Source of the DNA: Amylibacter sp.
GTDB taxonomy: Bacteria; Pseudomonadota; Alphaproteobacteria; Rhodobacterales; Rhodobacteraceae
DNA: 10,694 nucleotides
Direction of reading: 5' to 3'
NCBI GenBank assembly: GCA_027083485.1
Contig: JALWOO010000816.1
Location: forward strand, 1 to 10,694
Part shown: piece after piece, positions 1 through 6,618 of the stretch
How positions within the stretch are numbered: the stretch's first letter is position 1
Layout: the number at the start of each line of letters is the position of its first letter
The notes under the pieces: model-generated
Told to the model about the DNA's origin: nothing
The model's input: only the letters and a program-made list of their open reading frames with translations
Databases searched by the model: none
Program-made: the position numbers and the translations under genes

Positions 1-31
1 ATTTGTTGCTGATTGCTCACCTATTCCCCGC

Positions 32-61
32 AAAAGGGCGGCCCGGATCAGGCCGCCTTTG
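32..61 (-). terminator. Intrinsic terminator closing the ridA-like/GDPD unit
   Basis: The arms GGCGGCC (37-43) and GGCCGCC (51-57) are perfect inverted repeats with a 7-nt loop. The stem extends with A/T and G-T pairs to about 34-60. Read on the minus strand, the hairpin is followed by TTTT, as expected for Rho-independent termination, although the T tract is short. The TGA stop of the phosphodiesterase gene (48-50) lies inside the loop, so the gene's last sense codons form one arm. On the plus strand the hairpin is followed by only TTT, so any use by a gene entering from the left is uncertain. Confidence 0.7.
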
Positions 62-815
62 TGCTGGCATTATAATGCTCAAAGGTCACGTTGTCAGAAT
101 TTTCCCGCGCCTGTTTTTCCTGTTCCGCCGAACGGATGGTCCAGCTCAACACACTGCCCCCCAAATCGCGGATACGGCTAACCGGCTTGGAATGCAGGTT
201 TTCCCAGTGATGCGAAATAAACGACGCGCCGACCCGTTCGTAATCAGGTATCGACACCAGTTCGTCCAAACGCGCACGTGGCATGATCGCCCATTTTTCA
301 TTAGAAAACGAATCCGTCACCAGGCCACGCGGAATATCCGGTGCATATCGGGCGCATTTCGCCATTGAATGGGGATTGAATGACATCAACGCCACAGGCC
401 CTTCATAAGCATTCAAAAGCTCGCATACCGCCTGTTCCATATCACCCGTATGCGGGCCAAGCGCACCGTCCTGATCCTTGATTTCTATCAGCAACGGCAC
501 CTGACCATCGACCAGATCCAGAAATTCCTGCAGGGTTGGGATGCCTTCGTCGCCACCCTTTAGCTGAATTTTCTGCAACTCCGCCGCCGTTCGTTGGGCC
601 AGGGGGCCGGTTTCATCTGTCAAACGCCCAAGGCCATAATCATGAAACACCATCGGCACACCATCGCTGGACAGTTGCAGATCGATTTCCATAGCATAGC
701 CCGCGTCCAGTGCAGCACGTGCGCCAGCCAATGAATTCTCGGGGCGGCCCTGTTGCACATCATGCAATGTCCGGTGAGCAAAGGGCCTTTTCAGGAAAGT
801 ATCGTTCAACATCAT
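48..815 (-). CDS. Glycerophosphodiester phosphodiesterase family protein (GDPD, UgpQ-like)
   Basis: This is a predicted 255-residue phosphodiesterase of the GDPD TIM-barrel family, which hydrolyses glycerophosphodiesters to sn-glycerol 3-phosphate and an alcohol. Seen in the sequence: H14-R15, PEN at 25-27, E43-x-D45 (metal ligands in the family), the S-D-G turn near 50-52, H58-D59, a later IEIK strand near 114-117, and the C-terminal SWTIRS and TFEHY segments typical of the barrel end. The usual HRG at the active-site start reads HRT here. No signal peptide is seen, so it is probably cytoplasmic. The reading frame is open further upstream, but that extension is rich in Cys, Arg and Trp and is an antisense-frame shadow of the preceding gene. 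I chose the ATG at 815 because it overlaps the upstream TGA as ATGA. There is no good ribosome site of its own, so translation is probably coupled to the RidA-like gene. The substrate is not determinable. Confidence 0.88.
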   Translation of the reverse strand: MMLNDTFLKRPFAHRTLHDVQQGRPENSLAGARAALDAGYAMEIDLQLSSDGVPMVFHDYGLGRLTDETGPLAQRTAAELQKIQLKGGDEGIPTLQEFLDLVDGQVPLLIEIKDQDGALGPHTGDMEQAVCELLNAYEGPVALMSFNPHSMAKCARYAPDIPRGLVTDSFSNEKWAIMPRARLDELVSIPDYERVGASFISHHWENLHSKPVSRIRDLGGSVLSWTIRSAEQEKQARENSDNVTFEHYNASTKAA

Positions 816-1279
816 GATATCTGGAAAATGCCTTCGATTTCGACCGCCACGCCCAATGGCAGGCTCGGAGCACCAACGGCGGCACGGGCATGGGTGCCAA
901 TATCGCCAAACACCTCGCCAATGAAATCGGACGCGCCATTCACAACGGCGGGCTGATCGGTAAAATCCTGTGTGCAATTTACAAAAGCACCCAGTTTCAC
1001 CACCCGAACCAGCCGGTCCAGATCGCCCCCACAAGCGGCCTTGAGTTGGGAAATCAGGTTGATTGCACAAACCTTGGCAGCAGCCTGACCGGCGGCCACA
1101 TCCATATCATCACCCAGTTTACCGGTGATCATATTGCCATCCCCATCCTTGGATATCTGGCCGGAAACAAACACCAGATCGCCAGCAATCACAAAAGGCA
1201 CATAGTTTGCCGCCGGGGCGGGTGCTTCCGGCAAAGTAACGCCCAGATCTGCCAGACGTGATTCGAATTTTCCAGCCAT
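812..1279 (-). CDS. RidA family protein (YjgF/YER057c/UK114 superfamily)
   Basis: This 155-residue protein matches the longer RidA-like subgroup (about 150 residues; classical RidA is about 130). Recognisable segments are the VFVSGQIS strand near residues 37-44, an AAAKVCAINLISQLKAA helix near 69-85, VVKLGAFVN near 93-101, and the signature HARAAVGAPSLPLGVAVEIE near 129-148. That signature includes the conserved Arg of the family's active-site cleft. RidA proteins deaminate reactive enamine/imine intermediates released by PLP enzymes and form trimers, but many subgroup members have no tested activity, so deaminase function is inferred. The ATG at 1279 is preceded by GGAGAG at a proper distance. 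Its TGA overlaps the next gene's ATG by 4 nt, which makes a two-gene unit with the phosphodiesterase. It is separated from the upstream hlyD-like gene by 81 bp. Confidence 0.92.
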   Translation of the reverse strand: MAGKFESRLADLGVTLPEAPAPAANYVPFVIAGDLVFVSGQISKDGDGNMITGKLGDDMDVAAGQAAAKVCAINLISQLKAACGGDLDRLVRVVKLGAFVNCTQDFTDQPAVVNGASDFIGEVFGDIGTHARAAVGAPSLPLGVAVEIEGIFQIS

Positions 1280-1317
1280 GATGACTCTCCAAATACTGTT
1301 ATCCGACCGAAGCTATC

Positions 1318-1335
1318 GCCTTGAGCCGTCAAGGC
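1318..1335 (-). repeat. Perfect 7-bp inverted repeat between the hlyD-like and ridA-like genes
   Basis: GCCTTGA (1318-1324) and TCAAGGC (1329-1335) are perfect inverted repeats around a 4-nt loop. They sit in the 81-bp gap after the stop of the secretion operon and before the RidA-like gene, both on the minus strand. No T tract follows on that strand, so a simple intrinsic terminator is not supported. It could be a transcript-end hairpin or an operator for the downstream pair. The role is inference only. Confidence 0.4.
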
Positions 1336-1360
1336 AAGTCCAAATCCGACCCGTTAACCG

Positions 1361-2677
1361 TTATTCACGGAAAGCCCGGTTAAAATAATCGGCAAAAGGT
1401 TTCCACAGATAGCTCAAAGGACTGCGATCATTTGTTTTGATATAGGCCTCGACCGGCATACCCGGCAGCAGTTCCACACCTCCGAGCCGTTCTATCTCAC
1501 CCTCATTGGGTTCAATTTCGGCCGTATAAAAAGATGCGCCTGTATTCTGGTCTACAAATACATCAGCAGACACTTTTTCGACCTTACCAAAAATTTCGGG
1601 TGTAGTGCGTTGGTCAAAGGTGGAAAACCGCATTGATGCCGGCTGACCCACATAAACCTGATCCACATGAATGGCCGGAACCCGTGAAACAATCACCAGT
1701 GGGCTGTCATTTGGTACCACATATAAAATCGGTTCCGCCGGACGTACAACAGAACGAATAGCATGCACCGTCAGACCATAAACAGAACCGGCCATCGGTG
1801 CCCGAACCGCCATGCGTGACAGGGTTTCATCAAGGGAAATCAGTTTCTCCGCCAATTCAATTTCGGAGAAATTCAAGTCGCGTAAGGTGGAAATTGCTTC
1901 TTCGCGCCGTTTGCTTTGCAATTGCAAAATCTGGATATCGGTTTCTGTGACCTGGGCTTCACCGCGTGCAATCGATCCTTGCAGTTCCCCAAGAGAGCCT
2001 TGCAAACGGGCCTCTTCACGCTGCAATGACAACACGCGCGATGCTTGAGCCAATCCTTTTGCCAATAGTTCGCGTTGGTTCGCCAGCTCTTCTTCAATAA
2101 AGCCAAGCTGCTTTTTCAAAGCGGCAAGCTGCGCTTTGGCTCCGCTAATCTGTGTATGAATTTGATCTTTGCGCTTGCCGAGTTGCTCAATCTGTTTACT
2201 CAAAGATTCACGGCGCGCCAGAAACAGGCGAGTTTGCCCTCGCTGGAATTCCTTGATGCTTTCGCTATCAATACGATCTGTTAGCGGATCATCCGGAAAT
2301 ACCAACATTTCCGCTTCATCACGTTCCGCAATCAGGCGGGCTTTGCGGGCTTTGATTTCCTGCAATTGGGTCGCGACAATAGCGCGCTTGGATTGCAGCA
2401 ATTTATCATCAAAGCGGATCAAAACCTCTCCTGCTTCGACATTGTCGCCTTCTTCCACCAGAATTTCTGCCACCACACCGCCTTCAGGATGGTTGACGAC
2501 CTGACGCGAGCTTTCCACCTGAATCATCCCGCTGACTATAACAGCACCGGAAATGGTGGCATAAGTTCCCCAAATACCAAAAATACCAATCAGCAAAGCC
2601 ACACCGACATAGCCGATCCCCGCAGGAAAGCCGGCACTCCACTTTGGTTTGACGGGAGTTTGATCTGCAATCATCAT
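1361..2677 (-). CDS. HlyD-family type I secretion periplasmic adaptor (PrtE/AprE-like)
   Basis: This 438-residue membrane fusion protein bridges an inner-membrane ABC exporter and a TolC-like outer-membrane channel. Seen in order: a short cytoplasmic N-terminus; one membrane segment at about 20-42; a biotinyl/lipoyl-like half-motif at about 62-90 (NHPEGGVVAEILVEEGD); long Glu/Gln/Lys/Arg-rich coiled-coil hairpin sequence at about 93-290; the returning half VRAPMAGSVYGL at 291-302; a beta-barrel region; and the family-typical ending from GMPVEAYIKT to the terminal AFRE. Length is normal for the PrtE group. The ATG at 2677 overlaps the TGA of the ABC gene as ATGA, and an AAAGG about 10 nt upstream can serve as ribosome site. 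A second ATG follows directly at 2674. It is co-transcribed with the ABC gene, and the two products almost certainly form one exporter. Confidence 0.95.
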   Translation of the reverse strand: MMIADQTPVKPKWSAGFPAGIGYVGVALLIGIFGIWGTYATISGAVIVSGMIQVESSRQVVNHPEGGVVAEILVEEGDNVEAGEVLIRFDDKLLQSKRAIVATQLQEIKARKARLIAERDEAEMLVFPDDPLTDRIDSESIKEFQRGQTRLFLARRESLSKQIEQLGKRKDQIHTQISGAKAQLAALKKQLGFIEEELANQRELLAKGLAQASRVLSLQREEARLQGSLGELQGSIARGEAQVTETDIQILQLQSKRREEAISTLRDLNFSEIELAEKLISLDETLSRMAVRAPMAGSVYGLTVHAIRSVVRPAEPILYVVPNDSPLVIVSRVPAIHVDQVYVGQPASMRFSTFDQRTTPEIFGKVEKVSADVFVDQNTGASFYTAEIEPNEGEIERLGGVELLPGMPVEAYIKTNDRSPLSYLWKPFADYFNRAFRE

Positions 2678-4416
2678 GATGCTTTGCCTTTATTTTTACC
2701 CAGCACATCCGTAAGCTGTGCTACATTTTTCACCTGTTGTTGCAAGACCTCATCGCGCGGGCCAAAGGCCTTGCGCATACCATTTTCCAGCACCAGAAGG
2801 TTTTCACATTCCGCAATCGCCGCCGGACGATGCGCCATGATGATCACGGCATTGCCCTCGGCCTTCATCAAACGAATGCTTTCGTTCAAGGCGTTGGAGC
2901 CGATTGAATCCAGGTTGGAATTCGGTTCGTCCAGTACCAGAATCAACGGATTGCCATAAAGCGCCCGCGCCAGACCAAGCCGCTGGCGCTGGCCACCGGA
3001 CAGGCGTCCGCCGGTGTTGGAAATCACGGTGTCATAGCCTTCCGGCTGCTCCAGAATCATCTCGTGCGCGCCTGCCTTTTTGGCGGCTTCGACGACTTTT
3101 TCGGCATCGGGGTTTTCCGACATCCGTGCAATGTTTTCCGCAATCGTGGCATTAAACAGCGACACGCTTTGCGGCAAATAGCCAATATAGCTGCCAAGCA
3201 CATCCGGATCATAGTTGTCCAAAGACGCCCCATCGAGCCGAATACTGCCGGCGGCCGGCCGCCAGATACCGGTAATCAACCGCGCGAGCGAGGACTTGCC
3301 CGCCGCGCTTGGCCCGATAACCCCGAGCGCGGTTCCCGGCTCGACATTGAAGGTAATCATTTTCAGGCAGGCCTGCGATTCACCCGGCGGCACCGCGGTC
3401 AGGTTAACCGCCGTCAATTTCGCCTTGGGGCGCGGCAAGGCCGTGCGGGGCTGATCCACCGGCGTAGTCTCCAGCAAACGCGACAGGTTATACCAACCCT
3501 GAGCCGCCCGCTGCACCAATGGCCATTGACCAATCGCCATTTCAATCGGGGCCAAGGCTCGACCCATCAAAATAGAACCGGCAATCATCGCACCGGATGA
3601 CAATTCATTTTGCAACACCAGATAGGCACCCAGCGCCAGCATCGCCGATTGCAAGAACAAGCGGAATGCTTTGGTCAAAGAGGAGAAAACACCGGTTAAA
3701 TCACTGGAAGCAATCGTTGAACCCAGACTCTTGTCACGGCTTTTTTGCCAGCGGCTCATTACGGCAGCACGCATTCCCAGACCGGAAACCAGCTCGCTAT
3801 CATCCCGCACCGCATTTGCAAACTGGTCTGCAACGGCACTTTGCATGTGGGCATCCAGAACACCTTTTTTCGAAAGCTTCTGGTTGATGAAGGTCACACA
3901 AATCAGCATTGCCCCACCGGTTAGCGCCAAATAGCCCAGCCACGGGTGAAACATGAAAATCCCCAAGGCAAAAATCGGCGTCCACGGCATATCCATCACC
4001 GCAAACAATGCAGGTGAGGACATCAGTTTTTGCACCGCTTCCAGATCACGCAACCCGTTTTGAACAGCCGCATTCTTTGGCCCCCCGGGCGCGCGCAGCA
4101 TTGCCTTGAAGACACGCTCATCCAAATCGGTCTGAAACCGCGCACCAGCTCGCGCCAACACACGCCCGCGCGCCCATTCAAGAATGCCGAAAACCAGATA
4201 AAGAAGCGCAACCAATACAAACAATGCTGCCAAGGTTGCTTCAGACCTGCTCCCCAATACGCGGTCATAGACCTGCAACATAAATAGCGGGCCGGTCAGC
4301 ATCAGCAAATTTACAAACACACTAAAGAAAGCGACCGTCAAAAAAAGCGACATGCTTTTGTTGCGGGCCTTGCGTAATTCACGCAGTCCGATTGGGTAAT
4401 AGGTTTGAGCAGCCAT
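2674..4416 (-). CDS. Type I secretion system permease/ATPase (PrtD-like ABC exporter)
   Basis: This 580-residue half-transporter fuses a membrane domain to an ATPase and powers one-step export of a protein or peptide from cytoplasm to outside. The membrane domain spans roughly residues 20-310, with hydrophobic segments near 22-48, 60-80, 138-156, 160-178 and 252-270. ATPase motifs: Walker A GPSAAGKSS at 368-376, Q-loop LPQ at 414-416, signature LSGGQ at 473-477, Walker B LILVLDEP at 491-498, and switch His529. All catalytic residues are intact. It begins directly with the membrane region and has no N-terminal C39 peptidase or C39-like domain. That fits the PrtD group, whose substrates carry uncleaved C-terminal signals, rather than the HlyB or bacteriocin-processing groups. 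The ATG at 4416 has a weak GGA about 8 nt upstream. It is first in an operon with the adaptor gene and transcribed away from mlaA. The substrate is unknown. Confidence 0.95.
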   Translation of the reverse strand: MAAQTYYPIGLRELRKARNKSMSLFLTVAFFSVFVNLLMLTGPLFMLQVYDRVLGSRSEATLAALFVLVALLYLVFGILEWARGRVLARAGARFQTDLDERVFKAMLRAPGGPKNAAVQNGLRDLEAVQKLMSSPALFAVMDMPWTPIFALGIFMFHPWLGYLALTGGAMLICVTFINQKLSKKGVLDAHMQSAVADQFANAVRDDSELVSGLGMRAAVMSRWQKSRDKSLGSTIASSDLTGVFSSLTKAFRLFLQSAMLALGAYLVLQNELSSGAMIAGSILMGRALAPIEMAIGQWPLVQRAAQGWYNLSRLLETTPVDQPRTALPRPKAKLTAVNLTAVPPGESQACLKMITFNVEPGTALGVIGPSAAGKSSLARLITGIWRPAAGSIRLDGASLDNYDPDVLGSYIGYLPQSVSLFNATIAENIARMSENPDAEKVVEAAKKAGAHEMILEQPEGYDTVISNTGGRLSGGQRQRLGLARALYGNPLILVLDEPNSNLDSIGSNALNESIRLMKAEGNAVIIMAHRPAAIAECENLLVLENGMRKAFGPRDEVLQQQVKNVAQLTDVLGKNKGKAS

Positions 4417-4640
4417 TATTTTTCCGTGAAGTATTTCAAGTTTTCATTGGACAGAGATTACAGCATGCAAATGCCTAGGGGAAATTGTATTTCATCACTC
4501 ATTTATGATGGTTTCCTCCGTTCGTTGACAAAATAGCACATGTTTCCCTGTTTTGTTTCGATTGTATTCAGTTTATAGGTTGATATCTATATCAGGATGA
4601 CAAACACCTGAACAACTGCTGCCAATATAAGAATTGTAGA
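4417..4640. promoter_or_regulatory. Divergent control region between secretion operon and mlaAC
   Basis: This 224-bp AT-rich gap holds no convincing gene. It separates two units transcribed away from each other, so it should carry both promoters. A perfect TTGACA lies at 4525-4530 on the plus strand, but the hexamers 16-18 bp downstream are poor, so the promoter call is weak. TGATAT-CT-ATATCA at 4581-4594 is a perfect 6-bp inverted repeat 46 bp before the mlaA start and could be an operator. CATCA-N8-TGATG (4493-4510) is a second inverted repeat nearer the secretion operon. A four-codon reading frame at 4597-4611 begins with the same 10 nt as mlaA. No clear minus-strand promoter could be assigned by eye. 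Confidence 0.5.
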
Positions 4641-5387
4641 ATGACAAACATTATTTTTGCCCGATTTCGACCCATAGTCGCCTTGGCACTTTTTGGTGTT
4701 TTTGTTGCAGGCTGTTCGATCACCGAACCCGGCACGATCAATGATCCACAAGAGGCCGCAAACCGGCGGGTGCATAATTTCAACAAAGCGTTGGATAAAA
4801 ATCTGGTGAAGCCGGTATCCAAGGCCTACGGCGCGATTGTGCCGCCTTCTGCTGACAGCAAAGTGAGCAACTTTGCCAGTCACCTCGCCATTCCGGGCGA
4901 GATCGTCAACAGCGCCTTGCAGTTTAATTTCGAAGACGTCACCATCAATACCATCCGGTTCATCACCAACACCGTATTCGGATTTGGCGGTTTTTACGAT
5001 TTTGCAACCGCCGCCGGTATGGAAGAAAATGTCGATACCGACTTTGGTGAAACACTGGCTGTTTGGGGTTTCCCCGAAGGGGAATACATCGAAGTCCCCG
5101 TCTTTGGCCCTCGTACAGAACGGGAAACCTGGGGCATTTTTGTTGACGCTTTTCTCAATCCTCTCAACCTTGCCGGTGTCCCCGAAGGCATTAAGAAGAT
5201 CAAAACCCCCGCCTACATCATCGACAAAGTGGGCGATCGGAATCAATACGCCGATTTGATTGACGGTATTTTGTATAATTCGGAAGATTCCTATACAACA
5301 GCCAGATCAATATATCTGCAAAGACGCCGGTTTAAATTGAACCGCGGTGTTAATCTTGACGACTTGGAAGACCCTTATGCTGACTAA
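4641..5387 (+). CDS. mlaA: MlaA (VacJ) outer-membrane lipoprotein, phospholipid transport
   Basis: MlaA sits in the outer membrane and passes mislocalised outer-leaflet phospholipids to the periplasmic carrier MlaC for return to the inner membrane. This 248-residue protein has a hydrophobic N-terminal signal ending in the lipobox VAGC, with lipidated Cys25. Family segments follow in order: DPQEAANRRVHNFNKALD (about 36-53), SNFASHLAIPGEIVNSALQ (about 75-93), RFITNTVFGFGGFYDFAT (about 102-119), and DFGETLAVWGFPEGEY (about 129-144) followed by the PVFGP motif. Length is normal. The ATG at 4641 is preceded by only a weak ribosome site, but it places the signal peptide properly. It overlaps mlaC by 11 nt, so the two form one transcriptional unit. 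Confidence in family is high; the direction of lipid flow is taken from studied homologues. Confidence 0.95.
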   Translation: MTNIIFARFRPIVALALFGVFVAGCSITEPGTINDPQEAANRRVHNFNKALDKNLVKPVSKAYGAIVPPSADSKVSNFASHLAIPGEIVNSALQFNFEDVTINTIRFITNTVFGFGGFYDFATAAGMEENVDTDFGETLAVWGFPEGEYIEVPVFGPRTERETWGIFVDAFLNPLNLAGVPEGIKKIKTPAYIIDKVGDRNQYADLIDGILYNSEDSYTTARSIYLQRRRFKLNRGVNLDDLEDPYAD

Positions 5388-5988
5388 TCATTTCACACTA
5401 CGCCGTAGCCTGCTAAATTTTCTGGCAGCTTTGTTGCTGATTCCCAGCCTTGCAATGCCAGTCAACGCCCTGACCAAATCAGAGGCTGAAAAGCTGATCA
5501 ACAGCCTGTCCAGTGACATCCTGAGGATTATCAACTCTGGCCGCAGAGAAAGCGCCATGTTCCGCGACTTTGAAAAAATGTTTGCGAAATATGCCGATGT
5601 GCCCACCATCGCGCGCAGTTCTTTGGGTGTGGCACGGCGATCTGCAACACCTGCACAAATGCGCGCCTACCAAAAGGCCTTTGCCGGCTATATTTCACGC
5701 AAATATGGCAAACGGTTTCGGGAATTTATCGGCTCGACAATCAAAGTTATCAAATCCCGCAAAACCAAACGGGGGTATCTGGTCACCAGTCGGGTGAAAT
5801 TTGTCAATTCCGACCCTTTCATCGTGGAATGGCAAGTCAGTGATGCCAGTGGCAAAGACAAAATGTTTGACCTGATCATTGAAGGCATCAGCATGCTGGC
5901 GTTGGAACGTACCGAAATTGGCAATATGCTCGACAAACGCGGTGGCAATCTGGATAAACTGATCAAGGCGCTCAGGAAAGCGGGTTAA
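5377..5988 (+). CDS. mlaC: MlaC (Ttg2D family) periplasmic phospholipid-binding protein
   Basis: This 203-residue periplasmic carrier is expected to shuttle phospholipid between MlaA and the inner-membrane MlaFEDB ABC complex. A signal peptide is visible: R9-R10, a hydrophobic core at about 12-27, and a V-N-A cleavage site after residue 31. The paired arginines resemble a twin-arginine signal, but the motif is not complete enough to claim Tat export. The mature part shows the family pattern: an early helix region, then ARSSLGVARRSATPAQ followed by the YQKAFAGYISRKYG helix, then the VKFVNSDPFIVEWQV strands and the FDLIIEGISMLALER segment. The frame is open 10 codons further upstream, but the ATG at 5377 has GGAAG at a good distance and gives a clean signal peptide. 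The 11-nt overlap with mlaA suggests coupled translation. Its 3' end overlaps the convergent regulator gene by 17 nt. Confidence 0.93.
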   Translation: MLTNHFTLRRSLLNFLAALLLIPSLAMPVNALTKSEAEKLINSLSSDILRIINSGRRESAMFRDFEKMFAKYADVPTIARSSLGVARRSATPAQMRAYQKAFAGYISRKYGKRFREFIGSTIKVIKSRKTKRGYLVTSRVKFVNSDPFIVEWQVSDASGKDKMFDLIIEGISMLALERTEIGNMLDKRGGNLDKLIKALRKAG

Positions 5989-6541
5989 ACCCCCCGTTTC
6001 TGGGGTAGTAAATCGTGTTGTGAAACTCTGCATTTCTATCTGACAGATTGCGATACCCATGTTCCTGATCCGCATTGAAACGCATGGCATCCCCTGTTTT
6101 CAGGCGGTGCCATTTTTCATTTACCAATAATTCCATTTCACCGCTAACCACAAAAACATCTTCGATAACGCCGATATCATGGGGTTGGGAAACATGGCTC
6201 TGCCCCGCTTCCAACACCAGCAAGAAGCTCTCGCTTGCCAAGATCGGGTCAAAGGCAAACAGCGTGCGAAAACGGATGCTGCCTTGCAGGTCGACCCCAT
6301 GGCTTTGCGCCGGACTTATGGTTTCGGAGACCTGTGCCAGATCCTCGATCAACGCGGTCAACGGGAGGTGAAATCCTTTGGCCAGCTTCCACAGGGTTGC
6401 CAAAGTCGGGCTGGATTCCCCGCGTTCAATCTGGCCGAGCATGGCTTTGCTTACGCCGGTCAATTCGGCGGTTTTGCTGAGGCTTAGGCCGGCTTTGGCC
6501 CGTGCTGCCCGCAAATTCAGCCGGATTGTGGAATTCCGCAT
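5972..6541 (-). CDS. XRE-family regulator with C-terminal cupin domain (SutR/YdcN-like)
   Basis: This 189-residue cytoplasmic transcription factor has an N-terminal helix-turn-helix at about 8-62 (a LRAARAKAGLSLSKTAE helix, then GVSKAMLGQIERGESSPTL) and a cupin_2 barrel at about 105-175 with GVIEDVFVVSGEMELL, LKTGDAMRFNAD and HGYRN. The cupin is presumed to sense a small ligand, not identified. An alternative GTG start at 6577 would add 12 residues. I prefer the ATG at 6541 because GAGG lies 5 nt before it, and because the GTG codon falls inside a promoter palindrome. It is divergent from a BenE-family transporter gene across 77 bp. From memory, E. coli ydcN (sutR) neighbours the BenE-family gene ydcO, which suggests a conserved regulator-transporter pair. 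It probably controls the transporter and itself through the repeats between them. Confidence 0.9.
   Translation of the reverse strand: MRNSTIRLNLRAARAKAGLSLSKTAELTGVSKAMLGQIERGESSPTLATLWKLAKGFHLPLTALIEDLAQVSETISPAQSHGVDLQGSIRFRTLFAFDPILASESFLLVLEAGQSHVSQPHDIGVIEDVFVVSGEMELLVNEKWHRLKTGDAMRFNADQEHGYRNLSDRNAEFHNTIYYPRNGGFNPLS
5977..5999. terminator. Weak bidirectional terminator candidate at the mlaC/regulator 3' overlap
   Basis: AAA-G-CGGG (5977-5984) and CCCG-TTT (5993-5999) can pair around an 8-nt loop with one bulged G. GGGTT-A-AACCC (5982-5992) is an alternative perfect repeat in the same place. The two convergent genes end here and overlap by 17 nt, so a shared terminator is expected. The T tracts are only three bases on either strand, so support is modest. 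Confidence 0.3.
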
Positions 6542-6543
6542 GG

Positions 6544-6573
6544 TTGCCTCAAAAAACTCTTGTGCGCTATAAC
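6544..6573 (+). promoter_or_regulatory. Candidate sigma70-type promoter for the BenE-family gene
   Basis: TTGCCT at 6544-6549 (4 of 6 to TTGACA) is followed after 18 bp by TATAAC at 6568-6573 (5 of 6 to TATAAT). Transcription would start near 6580, leaving an untranslated leader of about 40 nt. The -10 lies inside the first inverted repeat, and the second repeat would lie in the leader. On the opposite strand the same patch reads TTATAG, which could serve the regulator gene, but no well-spaced -35 was found for it. Confidence 0.45.
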
Positions 6574-6577
6574 GCAC
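6562..6577. promoter_or_regulatory. Inverted repeat 1, candidate operator in the XRE/BenE promoter
   Basis: GTGCG-CTATAA-CGCAC has perfect 5-bp arms and a nearly palindromic centre (14 of 16 positions symmetrical). It encloses the proposed TATAAC -10, and its right edge is the alternative GTG codon of the regulator. It is a plausible site for the adjacent XRE dimer; binding is inferred from position and symmetry only. Confidence 0.45.
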
Positions 6578-6589
6578 GATGCTTAAGTT

Positions 6590-6602
6590 GTTGTGTCACA
6601 AC
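6590..6602. promoter_or_regulatory. Inverted repeat 2, candidate operator in the BenE leader
   Basis: GTTGTG-T-CACAAC is a perfect 6-bp inverted repeat around one base. It lies 12 bp after the first repeat and 16 bp before the BenE-family start codon. Its sequence differs from the first repeat, so the two may not bind the same protein. It could also form a weak leader hairpin, though a one-base loop argues against that and favours a DNA site. Confidence 0.45.
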
Positions 6603-6618
6603 TATAGGCTTTTTCATC

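Noticed and set aside
3..368. 121-residue plus-strand open frame over the phosphodiesterase gene
   Set aside because: It is antisense to a well-supported gene, has Arg- and His-rich composition and shows no recognisable motif.
816..1070. N-terminal extension of the phosphodiesterase reading frame by 85 residues
   Set aside because: It lies wholly over the RidA-like gene in another frame, its composition is rich in Cys, Trp and Arg with no family similarity, and the ATG at 815 forms an ATGA overlap.
4587..5246. 219-residue minus-strand open frame opposite mlaA
   Set aside because: MlaA has a lipobox and all family segments on the plus strand; the antisense frame is a shadow.
5377..5470. Tat signal peptide on MlaC
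   Set aside because: Two arginines precede the hydrophobic core, but the full S/T-R-R-x-F-L-K pattern is not met and the sequence also fits an ordinary Sec signal.
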